From an uncultured Eubacteriales bacterium (lineage in GTDB: Bacteria; Bacillota; Clostridia; Christensenellales; UBA1242), in assembly GCA_948806215.1 (NCBI GenBank), contig CAQIDI010000002.1, positions 62,001 to 126,000 of the forward strand: a stretch of 64,000 bases of DNA, read 5' to 3'. The notes under the pieces were generated by a model, which searched no databases, was not told the DNA's origin, and saw only the letters and a list, made by a program, of their open reading frames with translations. The translations under genes were made by a program, and so were the position numbers. Below, piece after piece: positions 9,009-16,633 of the stretch. The stretch's first letter is position 1. Each line of letters opens with the position of its first letter.

Positions 9009-9019
9009 TTGCGTGACTT
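9009..9019 (-). repeat. Inverted copy of the AAGTCACGCAA repeat
   Basis: TTGCGTGACTT here is the reverse complement of AAGTCACGCAA at 16213-16223 and 16378-16388. The same 11-mer thus sits near both ends of the element. Role unknown. Confidence 0.5.
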
Positions 9020-9074
9020 AATTTTTAGCACACTTGTTTGGTTTTTAATATAAATTATATTTAAAATATAGGCA

Positions 9075-9088
9075 ACTCTGGCCAGAGT
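9075..9088. promoter_or_regulatory. 14-bp perfect palindrome between integrase and the next gene
   Basis: ACTCTGGCCAGAGT is a perfect dyad in the intergenic space between the leftward integrase and the rightward gene at 9114. It is GC-rich against an A/T background, so it is a good candidate operator for either gene. The binding protein is unknown. Confidence 0.5.
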
Positions 9089-9113
9089 AAAAAAATTTAA
9101 GGATAAATATTTT

Positions 9114-9449
9114 ATGAAACAAAAAAATGATAAACAAAAAGCTTTAGAGTTTGTTAAGGAACTCGAAGAACTACGAGGTAAACAAAAACAGCTCGCAAAG
9201 CAATATAAAAACAATTATGCAAAAGCTGATGGTTTTTTAGCTAGATTACAACTTAAGCGCAGATATAATCGAATGCGCGATAAAGTTGATAACTACGCAG
9301 ATGAAATATCTGACCAATACATAGATTTTTTAAAAAAGCACAGCAAAAAGAAAGTTGATAAAAAAGATTATTTAAAATACAAAAACGGTATTCAAAGCAA
9401 ATCATATATCAATGAACTTTTTGATGATGAGCAAAAAAAATCTAGTTAA
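9114..9449 (+). CDS. Small charged helical protein of the element
   Basis: 111 residues, very rich in Lys, Asp, Glu and Gln, predicted mostly helical (KALEFVKELEELRGKQKQLAKQY). No recognised domain, no membrane segment. It is the only rightward gene in the otherwise leftward lysogeny block between integrase and repressor. The RBS is weak (AAGGAT). Its place next to the integrase would suit an accessory recombination or maintenance protein, but nothing in the sequence proves that. It may equally be a cargo gene. Confidence 0.6.
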   Translation: MKQKNDKQKALEFVKELEELRGKQKQLAKQYKNNYAKADGFLARLQLKRRYNRMRDKVDNYADEISDQYIDFLKKHSKKKVDKKDYLKYKNGIQSKSYINELFDDEQKKSS

Positions 9450-9463
9450 TTATTTTTATGAGT

Positions 9464-9481
9464 GCAAACACGTGTATTTGC
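9464..9481. promoter_or_regulatory. Dyad with ACACGTGT core, operator-like
   Basis: GCAAACACGTGTATTTGC is an imperfect palindrome whose core ACACGTGT matches the half-sites (ACAC...GTGT) of the three operators at 9884-9958. It lies just downstream of the repressor gene. A CTCCG/CGGAG hairpin (9481-9500 region) follows and may end transcription of the 9114 gene. Confidence 0.4.
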
Positions 9482-9509
9482 TCCGTGGTAATCCTCGGAG
9501 TTTCTTATT

Positions 9510-9821
9510 TTAACTTCTAGCATCAATTAGACCTAGTAAATAACCATAAACCTTTTTCAAATCTTCTGGGTGGACTTTTTTAACCAACTCTATTATTTGT
9601 TTTAATTCTAATGAAACATTTTTCTCCTCACTAGATTGTTGTTCTAATATTTCACCAATGGCTGTGTTTGTCTTATTTGAAATTTTTAATAAAACATCTA
9701 TTGGCACCTGTCTTACCTGCTTTTCATAATTTCTGTAAGTTGTGTATGGCACATCTATTAATTTTGCAAACTGCTTTTGGTTTAAACCCGTTTTTGACTC
9801 TCTTATTTCCTTTAAGTCCAT
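9510..9821 (-). CDS. XRE-family repressor of the element
   Basis: 103 residues. N-terminal lambda-repressor-type HTH (about 5-60: TGLNQKQFAKLIDVPYTTYRNYEKQVRQVP), with a short C-terminal helical tail (ELKQIIELVKKVHPEDLKKVYGYLLGLID) likely for dimerisation. There is no peptidase (LexA/CI-type) domain, so induction is not by RecA-mediated self-cleavage of this protein. It is divergent from the rightward operon, with three ACACAAACGTGT-like operators between them (9884-9958). This layout indicates a lysogeny-type switch. Confidence 0.88.
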   Translation of the reverse strand: MDLKEIRESKTGLNQKQFAKLIDVPYTTYRNYEKQVRQVPIDVLLKISNKTNTAIGEILEQQSSEEKNVSLELKQIIELVKKVHPEDLKKVYGYLLGLIDARS

Positions 9822-9883
9822 ATTAACCTCCGGATTTATAATACCAAATAACCTAAATATAATAAAATTTTTAAATAAAATAG

Positions 9884-9958
9884 CACAAACGTGTAATTTT
9901 TAATTGACTTATTATCACGTTTGTGTTTTTATTATTAAAAATAATGACACATTCGTGT
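9884..9958. promoter_or_regulatory. Three repressor operators in the divergent promoter region
   Basis: CACAAACGTG (9884-9893), CACGTTTGTG (9916-9925, same motif inverted) and ACACATTCGTGT (9947-9958) share the form ACACnnnCGTGT. Their spacing is 32 and 31 bp, about three helical turns, which would put dimers on one DNA face. TTGACT (9904-9909) between the first two sites is a possible -35 for the rightward operon. The probable ligand is the XRE protein at 9510-9821. Confidence 0.7.
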
Positions 9959-9987
9959 ATTATATTATAAATTTTGGAGGAATTAGA

Positions 9988-10245
9988 ATGAGAGGATTAG
10001 ACTTTTGGAAAAATTACAGATATGCAATTTGCATTGAGTTTCAAAAAGCAGATGGAACTATTGAAAAACACTATGTAACAGAAATTGACAACGAAACAAA
10101 AACCTTTGAGTTTAAATCGTGGGAAGAAATTAAGAAAAATAAAATTAAAGTTTTAAGCTTTACTGCTGAACGAGCTATTGACTTAATGAACAGTATGGTA
10201 TGCAATGGTTTTTGTGCTTTAATATTTCCCTACTTTGGGGACTAG
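9988..10245 (+). CDS. Small hypothetical protein, first gene of element operon
   Basis: 85 residues starting at the ATG at 9988 with GGAGG at 9976-9980. A longer frame reaching back to 9904 would run through the operators and is rejected. The protein begins MRGLDFWKNYRYAICIEFQKADGTIEKHYVTEID and looks like a small alpha/beta fold. No domain recognised. It is the first gene under the repressed promoter, a place often used for early or replication-control genes. Confidence 0.7.
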   Translation: MRGLDFWKNYRYAICIEFQKADGTIEKHYVTEIDNETKTFEFKSWEEIKKNKIKVLSFTAERAIDLMNSMVCNGFCALIFPYFGD

Positions 10246-10254
10246 GAGGTAATA

Positions 10255-10497
10255 ATGGAAAATAAAATAAAAGCTACAAAAAAAGATTGTTATAACGAAA
10301 TAGTTAGATTGCTTGAGATAATGCTTTTCGGAAAGAATGATTCGCAAGATGAAGAGCTATTAAAAAAGATGCTTAGAAATTGTTTAGTTGGTTTAGGAGC
10401 CATTGAACATAATGCTGAAATAAAGAAGCAAGAAAAACAAGCTTTAAAGGAACGTAAAAAACTAAATTTAAGGGAGCAAGTTAATGAGTGCATTTGA
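10255..10497 (+). CDS. Small helical hypothetical protein
   Basis: 80 residues, helical and charged (KKMLRNCLVGLGAIEHNAEIKKQEKQ). Clear RBS (AGGAGG) 9 bp after the preceding gene. The stop is TGA, confirming TGA is not recoded. It overlaps the next tiny gene by 14 bp. No family recognised. Confidence 0.65.
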   Translation: MENKIKATKKDCYNEIVRLLEIMLFGKNDSQDEELLKKMLRNCLVGLGAIEHNAEIKKQEKQALKERKKLNLREQVNECI

Positions 10498-10576
10498 GTA
10501 TTTAGAAAATAAAAAACAACAAGAATTAATAAAAGCCAGATTAAAAGCTTTAACAAATTTAGTTTACAAAAATTAA
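10484..10576 (+). CDS. Tiny 30-residue ORF in the element operon
   Basis: ATG at 10484 preceded by AAGGGAG (10470-10476), encoding MSAFEYLENKKQQELIKARL and ten further residues. It overlaps the previous gene by 14 bp in another frame, and the next gene's AGGAGG begins right after its stop. Placement and RBS favour translation. Helical and basic; no function can be given. Confidence 0.45.
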   Translation: MSAFEYLENKKQQELIKARLKALTNLVYKN

Positions 10577-10585
10577 GGAGGACAA

Positions 10586-10948
10586 ATGTTTAAGTTATTT
10601 GATTTTTTAAAAAATATCACATTAAGAAAAAACGATAATAGTTTACCAAAAGTTGCTGTAGGAAAACACGATGCAATTTTTCTAGTAAACGATTCAACAA
10701 AACTTTTTGCTTATGCAGAACTTACACGTGCTAGCTCTGGCGAAGAACCTGACTACTACACCGTTAAGGTAACAGCTAATGGATTTAATATTCGCAAGTC
10801 CACTGTACAAGAAGTCATTTACTCTTTAGGTTGTGAAGATGAAGTTCCAGAAGAACAAACTGAAGAAGAACCTGAGCCAATAGATGAAAAAGAAGAAATG
10901 AAAAAACGCTATAAAGAAATGATTGAAAAACATAGAGATAAAAAATAG
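10586..10948 (+). CDS. Hypothetical protein with acidic tail
   Basis: 120 residues. An alpha/beta N-terminal part (about 20-88, including HDAIFLVNDSTKLFAYAEL and YYTVKVTANGF) is followed by a strongly acidic stretch (residues about 88-105: EVPEEQTEEEPEPIDEKEE) and a basic end. Acidic tails occur in single-stranded DNA-binding proteins and inhibitors, but no OB-fold signature can be confirmed by eye. RBS AAGGAGG immediately upstream. If the element is a filamentous phage, an ssDNA-binding protein would be expected somewhere in this block, and this is one candidate. Confidence 0.65.
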   Translation: MFKLFDFLKNITLRKNDNSLPKVAVGKHDAIFLVNDSTKLFAYAELTRASSGEEPDYYTVKVTANGFNIRKSTVQEVIYSLGCEDEVPEEQTEEEPEPIDEKEEMKKRYKEMIEKHRDKK

Positions 10949-10981
10949 CGTAATTTCAAAAAAAACAAGGAGGTAAAGCAA

Positions 10982-11131
10982 ATGAAGTTTATAGGAAAAA
11001 TAACAACCAGTATTGTTATTCTTGCATTGATTGTATGTGCTGCAGTAAACACTGCAATTCATATTAAATCTGGCGAAGCTAAAAATTTAATTAGCAATAA
11101 TAATACTCAAGTAGAACAACCAGCTGAATAA
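10982..11131 (+). CDS. 49-residue single-pass membrane protein, candidate coat protein
   Basis: ATG at 10982 preceded by AAGGAGG. The protein has a short basic N-terminus (MKFIGK), one hydrophobic segment (about 8-26: TTSIVILALIVCAAVNTAI) and a short polar tail ending QVEQPAE. Size and single membrane span are what major coat proteins of filamentous phages look like before assembly. The usual basic C-terminus is absent, however, so the assignment is tentative. It could also be a small holin-like or signal-bearing peptide. Confidence 0.6.
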   Translation: MKFIGKITTSIVILALIVCAAVNTAIHIKSGEAKNLISNNNTQVEQPAE

Positions 11132-11145
11132 ACATCGGAGAAATT

Positions 11146-11514
11146 ATGGGATTATTCAATAAAAAAAATAAAAAGAAAAAGGACCCAGTAAAGCCTAAAG
11201 AGTTTAGATATAACAAGGCAAGAACTGGGCATCCATCATACATTGTTAAAGTTTCTGGTGATAAGGTAACTATTTTGGGGTTAACAGAATATGAAAAAAC
11301 TCATAAGCAAAAAAATATTAAATTAGATAAAAACCCAAACCCTAAAGATTTAAACGATTCGTTTATTAGACCCCATACTGAAACTATAACATTTACTGAT
11401 AAAACCTTTAGCAAAAAATTAAAAGATTGGCAATTTGCTAATAGTGATAAATCAAAGGTTGATAAGGTAATTAAAAAAGGCGAAAAAAAAAGACAAAGCC
11501 GCAACGGTAAGTAA
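11146..11514 (+). CDS. Basic hypothetical protein of the element
   Basis: 122 residues, very Lys-rich at both ends (MGLFNKKNKKKKDPVKPKEF; C-terminal KKGEKKRQSRNGK). The middle is conserved-looking and alpha/beta (ARTGHPSYIVKVSGDKVTIL, then NIKLDKNPNPKDLNDSFIRP). Cytoplasmic, with no membrane segment. Its charge suggests nucleic-acid binding, but this is an inference. No family recognised with confidence. It is separated by 93 bp from the next gene. Confidence 0.65.
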   Translation: MGLFNKKNKKKKDPVKPKEFRYNKARTGHPSYIVKVSGDKVTILGLTEYEKTHKQKNIKLDKNPNPKDLNDSFIRPHTETITFTDKTFSKKLKDWQFANSDKSKVDKVIKKGEKKRQSRNGK

Positions 11515-11607
11515 AACAAACCATAATCACTTTATCTTGATTTAAGTATAAAAAATTTTGACTTAATTGTCAATAGTAAAAAACAAAATAAAAAGTACGG
11601 AGGAAAA

Positions 11608-13065
11608 ATGAAAGTAAAAGAAACAATTAAATCGTTATTATTACCTTTGTTGCTGTTACTTAGTTATTTTCTCATTAATTTAAATTCAACGCGTTTTTAT
11701 GTTAATGCTCTAGAACCAAAACAAACTTATACTGGAGTTTTAGAAGATTTACAAAAAGACAAAAATTTTTCTGAAGAAAATTATTTAGAAAATTCTGAAG
11801 ATGTTTCTTTAAGTGTTATTCAGATTGCAGAAAGTAAAAACAAGGAACTTTTTATCTATGTATATCAACCTTGTTTAACTGAAGATTTAACAGCTACAAC
11901 AATAAGCATATCAACTGGAATAAAAGATAACGCAAAATGGGAGTTATATAACTTAACTTTACTAAATTCAGAAAAAACTTTGTTTAAATACAAGCTAGAA
12001 AATTTTGTTGTTAAAGATGATGTTGTCAGGTATTACGACATAAGCGAGATACATAGAAAGTTTAATAAAAACGTTGATACAGAAACTGGCAACGATAACA
12101 CAATAAACGAAGTTGCTTTTAAGGTTGCACAATTATGGACTGCTTGCACTGTTAATAATGAAACAACTTATGTTCAAACAAAAAACGAGGTTATTGAAAT
12201 CACTGATAAGTATGTTGATTTTTTAAGGTATCCCCAAGCTACTTGGTTTGGTGGTTTAAATTGTGATAGTCACTACGTTGCATTTTCAACTGACCATAAT
12301 ATTGAAAATTTATATGAAGTTGACATTAACTTTGCAACAAGAACATTTAAAAAAACTTATCAGTTTGACATATCTGGTGAACAAATCCACAGCGCTATGA
12401 TTACAGCTGATAATATAACTAACGAATATGGTGAATATATAAACAACTCTAAAACATTCACCTATGAAGATAAAGTTGACTATGAGATTGGTAATGGTTG
12501 GGGGTTCACCACAAAGTATAATTGGAAACGAGTTCAAAGCGTTGAAAGTTTTATTAAAGAAGTTGAAGAAAACGACACGTTAAAAGTTAGCTTTACGACT
12601 ACTGCGCAAAACAACTTAAAAAACAAACAATGGGTTTTAAGGTTTTTTGAAAGTGAATATAAAGACAACGCAAGCTATATTGGACCGCTTTTAACTAAAC
12701 GAGTTGAAACTGGAACAGATGTTGAACAAGTAACTATCTTAAGATTAAAATTTGAAAGCAATGGAATAGTTTATAACTTGGGCGTGGTTGATAACAAACA
12801 AACTGGCGATGAAAACCCAGGCAACACTGTTATAACAAATTATGAAGAATTTTGGAGACAAGTTATAAACTTCTTTAAATATAACTGGAAATACATAGTT
12901 TATGGTATATTGGCAATTATTGCATTAATAATAATTGCACCATTTATGCCTATGATTATAACCGGACTTGTTAAATTAATTATTACCATATTTAAAGGTT
13001 TATGGTGGGCAATATGTTTACCATTTAATTTATTTAGAAAAAACACGGAGGATATTAATGAGTAA
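11608..13065 (+). CDS. Secreted, C-terminally membrane-anchored protein, pIII-like by architecture
   Basis: 485 residues. Signal peptide at 1-35 (basic KVKETIK, then SLLLPLLLLLSYFLINL). A beta-rich extracytoplasmic domain of about 370 residues contains Trp/Tyr-rich stretches. A long C-terminal hydrophobic region at about 425-475 (YIVYGILAIIALIIIAPFMP and a second segment to IFKGLWWAICLPF) precedes a short cytoplasmic tail. The topology of signal peptide, ectodomain and C-terminal anchor matches minor coat/adsorption proteins (pIII type) that stay membrane-bound until virion release. RBS GGAGG. It overlaps the next gene by 8 bp, so the two are coupled. No sequence-level family recognised. Confidence 0.75.
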   Translation: MKVKETIKSLLLPLLLLLSYFLINLNSTRFYVNALEPKQTYTGVLEDLQKDKNFSEENYLENSEDVSLSVIQIAESKNKELFIYVYQPCLTEDLTATTISISTGIKDNAKWELYNLTLLNSEKTLFKYKLENFVVKDDVVRYYDISEIHRKFNKNVDTETGNDNTINEVAFKVAQLWTACTVNNETTYVQTKNEVIEITDKYVDFLRYPQATWFGGLNCDSHYVAFSTDHNIENLYEVDINFATRTFKKTYQFDISGEQIHSAMITADNITNEYGEYINNSKTFTYEDKVDYEIGNGWGFTTKYNWKRVQSVESFIKEVEENDTLKVSFTTTAQNNLKNKQWVLRFFESEYKDNASYIGPLLTKRVETGTDVEQVTILRLKFESNGIVYNLGVVDNKQTGDENPGNTVITNYEEFWRQVINFFKYNWKYIVYGILAIIALIIIAPFMPMIITGLVKLIITIFKGLWWAICLPFNLFRKNTEDINE

Positions 13066-15028
13066 AGATAAAACATTAGGTGTAAGAAAAACAAAAAGAG
13101 CAACTATAGGAACAAAGATTGTTGGTGGTGTGTTTTTAACTGCATTTGCTGCATTAACTACAACATCGCTTGTAGCCTCTTTTATGAACTTTGATGCAAC
13201 TTGGGCAACCTTAACTGGCAAGCCAGTTTATACGCAAGAACAAGCTGATGAATATAGTAAAGAGCAAAACAAAGAAAATACTATATTATTAGAAAAATTA
13301 AACAACGAACTAAATCTAACAAAGATTGCTTTAGAGGCTGAACAAAGCATTAATAAAAACAACGTTGAATTGCTAAAGCAAAAGCAAGAGGAATTAACTA
13401 ACAAAACCACTGAGTTTGCTTCATTGCAAGTTGAGAATGCTGCCAACCTTGGGAAAATAACAGCTTATGAAAAACAAATCAATTTATTAAAAGAACAGTT
13501 AAAACAAGAACAAGAAAAAACTGATGCTGATAAACAAACAATTTTAAGCTTAAATAGTCAAATAAGCACTTTAGAAACTGAAAAGCAAAATTTAGAAAAT
13601 ATTAACACTTCAAATACTAATACTATTAATTTATTAAATTCACAAGTTTTAAATCTTAACAACACTGTTACAGAACTAACCAATAATATTAATAAAAATA
13701 TAACAAACATTCAGAAGTTAACTACACAAGTTAATTCTTTGCAAGAAAGTGTTAAGTACTACGAACTTTTAATTGGTGCTTATGATTTTGAAGATAAAGC
13801 TGTAATTACTTTTGAATATAACAACAGTGTTTATAGCTTACAAGTGGTTGATAAAGGAACAGCTCCTACAACAAACACTCCAGAGGACACTGACTATATT
13901 AAATTTAATTACTGGATGCTTAATGGTGTTGAAGTTGATATTAGCACCTTAAAACCAACTGAAAATATTACATTGGTTGCAAACCTAACATATTACTTTG
14001 ATATAAATTACTACGATGGCTCTGAGAAATACTCTTCAGTAAAAGTTGAACAAGGACAAACACCAGCTAATTTACAACTTACAAATACTGCAGAAAAACA
14101 CTTTTTAGGCTGGAGTTTAGATGGTGTTAATGTTGTTAACCCTTCAAGTATTCAAGTTAATGAAACTACTAACCTATATGCAGTTTGGGATTATGCTAAA
14201 GAAGTTAAATTTGTTAATGGTACTGAACAAGTTGGTAATATTCAAAAAGCATTTAACATCTCAGAGCTAACTATTCCAACACTAACTAAAACTGGTTATA
14301 ACTTTATTGGTTGGACTTTAGATGGTGAAACTATTGTTGATTTAACAAATTATGAGTTAACAACCAATGTTGTTTTTATGGCTAAATTTGAATTAATAGA
14401 ACACACAATAACTTTTATTAATGAAGGCTTAAATTATTCAATATTTAATTATTCTGTTGAAAACAATGTAATTAATGTTACTGAACCAACTAAGGAAAAC
14501 TATACTTTTACTTACTGGTCTTTAGAAAATGGTAAACGTATTAATTTATCTGAACTAGAAGTAGATAGTGATATTACACTAACTGCACACTATATTTATA
14601 ATCAGTTAATAGGAACATATTATTATCGTGATTTTATGCCAAATTCATATACAGATGAAGCCACTGGAGAAACTTATCCTTGTGGTGCAGATATATATAA
14701 TTTAATTATAAATGCAGATGGGACAGTTACATATAAAAAAGTAACTGGAGTTTATAACAATAGAAATGATATAAAATTTGCTAAAATATTAAAACAAACA
14801 ATTGTGACATATGATTACATTGATTTTGAATTAGCCGATAACTCAGCTAATACAGGAACTGGAAAAATTCAAAAATTTGGTTATTTTAGTGGTAGACCTG
14901 GTAATCAAATATTTGTTGAAGAATTAACTACAGTATATACGTTTACTTTTGAAATTAATAATACTTTGACTATGAATAAAATTGTATATGAAAAATTAGT
15001 TAGTGATTCGCCTTGGGTGTTAGATTAA
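13058..15028 (+). CDS. Membrane-anchored coiled-coil protein with InlB-type repeats
   Basis: 656 residues. Basic N-terminus, then one hydrophobic segment (about 20-45, VGGVFLTAFAALTTTSLVAS). A long coiled coil at about 65-230 follows (Leu/Asn/Gln/Lys heptads such as LLKEQLKQEQEKTDADKQ). Then come repeats of the Listeria-Bacteroides/InlB B-repeat kind at about 245-520; each has a hydrophobic-G-W-x-L-D/E-x-G core (HFLGWSLDG, YNFIGWTLDG, YTFTYWSLENG) and a closing NLYAVWDY/TLTAHYIYN strand. A distinct 130-residue C-terminal domain ends the protein. Such repeats are typical of surface proteins and may mediate binding to host cells. It is translationally coupled to the preceding gene. Confidence 0.8.
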   Translation: MSKDKTLGVRKTKRATIGTKIVGGVFLTAFAALTTTSLVASFMNFDATWATLTGKPVYTQEQADEYSKEQNKENTILLEKLNNELNLTKIALEAEQSINKNNVELLKQKQEELTNKTTEFASLQVENAANLGKITAYEKQINLLKEQLKQEQEKTDADKQTILSLNSQISTLETEKQNLENINTSNTNTINLLNSQVLNLNNTVTELTNNINKNITNIQKLTTQVNSLQESVKYYELLIGAYDFEDKAVITFEYNNSVYSLQVVDKGTAPTTNTPEDTDYIKFNYWMLNGVEVDISTLKPTENITLVANLTYYFDINYYDGSEKYSSVKVEQGQTPANLQLTNTAEKHFLGWSLDGVNVVNPSSIQVNETTNLYAVWDYAKEVKFVNGTEQVGNIQKAFNISELTIPTLTKTGYNFIGWTLDGETIVDLTNYELTTNVVFMAKFELIEHTITFINEGLNYSIFNYSVENNVINVTEPTKENYTFTYWSLENGKRINLSELEVDSDITLTAHYIYNQLIGTYYYRDFMPNSYTDEATGETYPCGADIYNLIINADGTVTYKKVTGVYNNRNDIKFAKILKQTIVTYDYIDFELADNSANTGTGKIQKFGYFSGRPGNQIFVEELTTVYTFTFEINNTLTMNKIVYEKLVSDSPWVLD

Positions 15029-15073
15029 AATAATAATTAATTTAAAGTAAATTTTTTAAATAGAGATAAACTT

Positions 15074-16204
15074 ATGCAAATAAAATCATTGTTTTGGGAA
15101 CAGTTTTTAAAACGGCATAAAGCATTAAATTGGCTTTTACCACAAGAACCAACAAGCGATTTAATAAGCCAATATCGCAATAAATACATATTAATCGATG
15201 GCGACAAAGGCGCTGGTAAAACAAGCTTAAAAGTAGCATTACTTTCGATATTTCACCAATTAAATAAATTCACGGAACACGAGTTCATAAAATTTAAGCT
15301 TTATGAACTCATACGCCGTGGGTTCTTTAAAAAAGCAAAATTTAAAGATGTAAACATTTTAAAATTAAATCAAGAACTATTTAACAATGGTTTACCAACA
15401 CTGGAACCTGAAGATTATTGTGAAGTCGATATTGATGTCAACAACCCACCACACGCTATATATGACACTGATTACAGCGTTTTGCAATTCGATAAGAATA
15501 ATAACATTATGGCAGAAACACACGATGTAGATTTTTCCGAAATCAGAATGCCAAATAAAAAGAAAAAATTTAAAACATTTCTACCCTATGCTGTTATTGC
15601 AAGCTCTGAAGATATCGATTTAGAAAATAACTCTAAAGAAGATAGCCTTGATAAATCAAAATATGAATGGAACAAAAAACAACGCCATCCAGGCTATACA
15701 CAAATAGCTGAAACACAATATGGCGAAACTGTTGCTAAATGGCAACGCAGGTCGGTTGATGTGCTTATTTACATACAAAAACGCATTGATTGCTACAAAT
15801 GGGTGTTTAATAATAAAAACCCATCTTGGGGCGAAAATAAGCACTGTAAGCGTTATAAATCAATTTGGCGTGTTTGGCTTTATGATGGTCAGAGATGTGT
15901 TCAAAAATGTGGTTATAATCATTTATCACCATTAACTAAAAAAGAAGCAAATATGCTCTATAAATCGCCTACAGAAGAGTTAAAACTAAGAGCTAGTATA
16001 AAAGAGCTTTATATAACGTTTCACGGTGACATAACAAAGCATTACGATTCTACAAGCGCGGAGGGTGAATTCTATGCTGGGTTCGATGGTTTTAAAATTA
16101 ATGAGAGTGCAAGCTTGCGACCAGACTACACTGCATCAGATATAGAAGAAAGGTTCGAAAAGAGAAATGCTGATAAAGAAAATAAAAGCAAATCGAAGAG
16201 TTAA
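15074..16204 (+). CDS. P-loop ATPase, Zot/pI-like morphogenesis ATPase candidate
   Basis: 376 residues. Walker A GDKGAGKTS at 43-51. A hydrophobic strand before an acidic pair (LPYAVIASSEDID, 170-182) is a candidate Walker B. QRRSVDVLIYIQKRID (224-239) resembles the arginine/strand region after Walker B in Zot-domain proteins (typically ...dvilitQ...id). The C-terminus is basic and hydrophilic. The usual Zot/pI membrane segment is not seen, so the protein would be cytosolic or would rely on a partner. It follows the two surface proteins, as pI/Zot follows the coat genes in filamentous phages. Alternatives are a DNA-pumping FtsK/HerA-like ATPase or a helicase loader. Confidence 0.6.
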   Translation: MQIKSLFWEQFLKRHKALNWLLPQEPTSDLISQYRNKYILIDGDKGAGKTSLKVALLSIFHQLNKFTEHEFIKFKLYELIRRGFFKKAKFKDVNILKLNQELFNNGLPTLEPEDYCEVDIDVNNPPHAIYDTDYSVLQFDKNNNIMAETHDVDFSEIRMPNKKKKFKTFLPYAVIASSEDIDLENNSKEDSLDKSKYEWNKKQRHPGYTQIAETQYGETVAKWQRRSVDVLIYIQKRIDCYKWVFNNKNPSWGENKHCKRYKSIWRVWLYDGQRCVQKCGYNHLSPLTKKEANMLYKSPTEELKLRASIKELYITFHGDITKHYDSTSAEGEFYAGFDGFKINESASLRPDYTASDIEERFEKRNADKENKSKSKS

Positions 16205-16212
16205 AACTGATA

Positions 16213-16389
16213 AAGTCACGCAACAGCGATTATGCTTTAATTGAGTAAAGAAAAAAGAAACAACGTTTATTTTTTGTCCGAATAAAAGCGAATGCTTTTC
16301 GGACAAAATTAAACTTTGTTTATTAATAAAATATAAGTTCGAGACGGCTTTGCAGTCTTGAACTTCCTAATGAAAAAAAGTCACGCAAC
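16213..16389. repeat. Structured non-coding block: direct repeats and two hairpins
   Basis: AAGTCACGCAAC occurs at 16213-16224 and 16378-16389, bracketing two strong stems. In the first, TTTTGTCCG (16272-16280) pairs with CGGACAAAA (16300-16308), with an inner AAAAGC/GCTTTT stem. In the second, AAGTTCGAGAC (16335-16345) pairs with GTCTTGAACTT (16355-16365). The first could end the structural operon, although its T tract is weak. The second lies just before the HTH gene and could control it. The repeat flanking suggests a recombination or replication site. Confidence 0.5.
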
Positions 16390-16411
16390 TAATATAACAA
16401 CGGAGGTAAAA

Positions 16412-16633
16412 ATGGAAACTAAAGAAACTATTTCAAAAAAATTAAAAGCTATTAAAAAACTATCAGGTTTAAATCAAAATGAATTAGCAGATATCTTAAG
16501 AACAACTAAGCAGAATATTTCGCGTTGGATTAAAAAAGTGCATCTGCCGGATTTTCAAAATATTGAAGCTATTAACCACCTTTACGAACAAGTAACTAAA
16601 GAATATGGCGAAATTAAAGAAGTGGAACTATGA
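16412..16633 (+). CDS. Small XRE-type HTH protein
   Basis: 73 residues from the ATG at 16412, which has GGAGG at 16402-16406. An upstream TTG at 16358 lies within a hairpin and is less likely. The whole protein is one HTH domain (LKAIKKLSGLNQNELADILRTTKQNISRWIK). Its 3' end overlaps the DnaD-like gene by 4 bp. It may control the replication module or act as an antirepressor-side regulator opposite the 9510 repressor. Confidence 0.75.
   Translation: METKETISKKLKAIKKLSGLNQNELADILRTTKQNISRWIKKVHLPDFQNIEAINHLYEQVTKEYGEIKEVEL

Noticed and set aside
9904..9987. 28-residue upstream extension of the first element-operon gene
   Set aside because: It would be translated through the operators and promoter; the ATG at 9988 has GGAGG.
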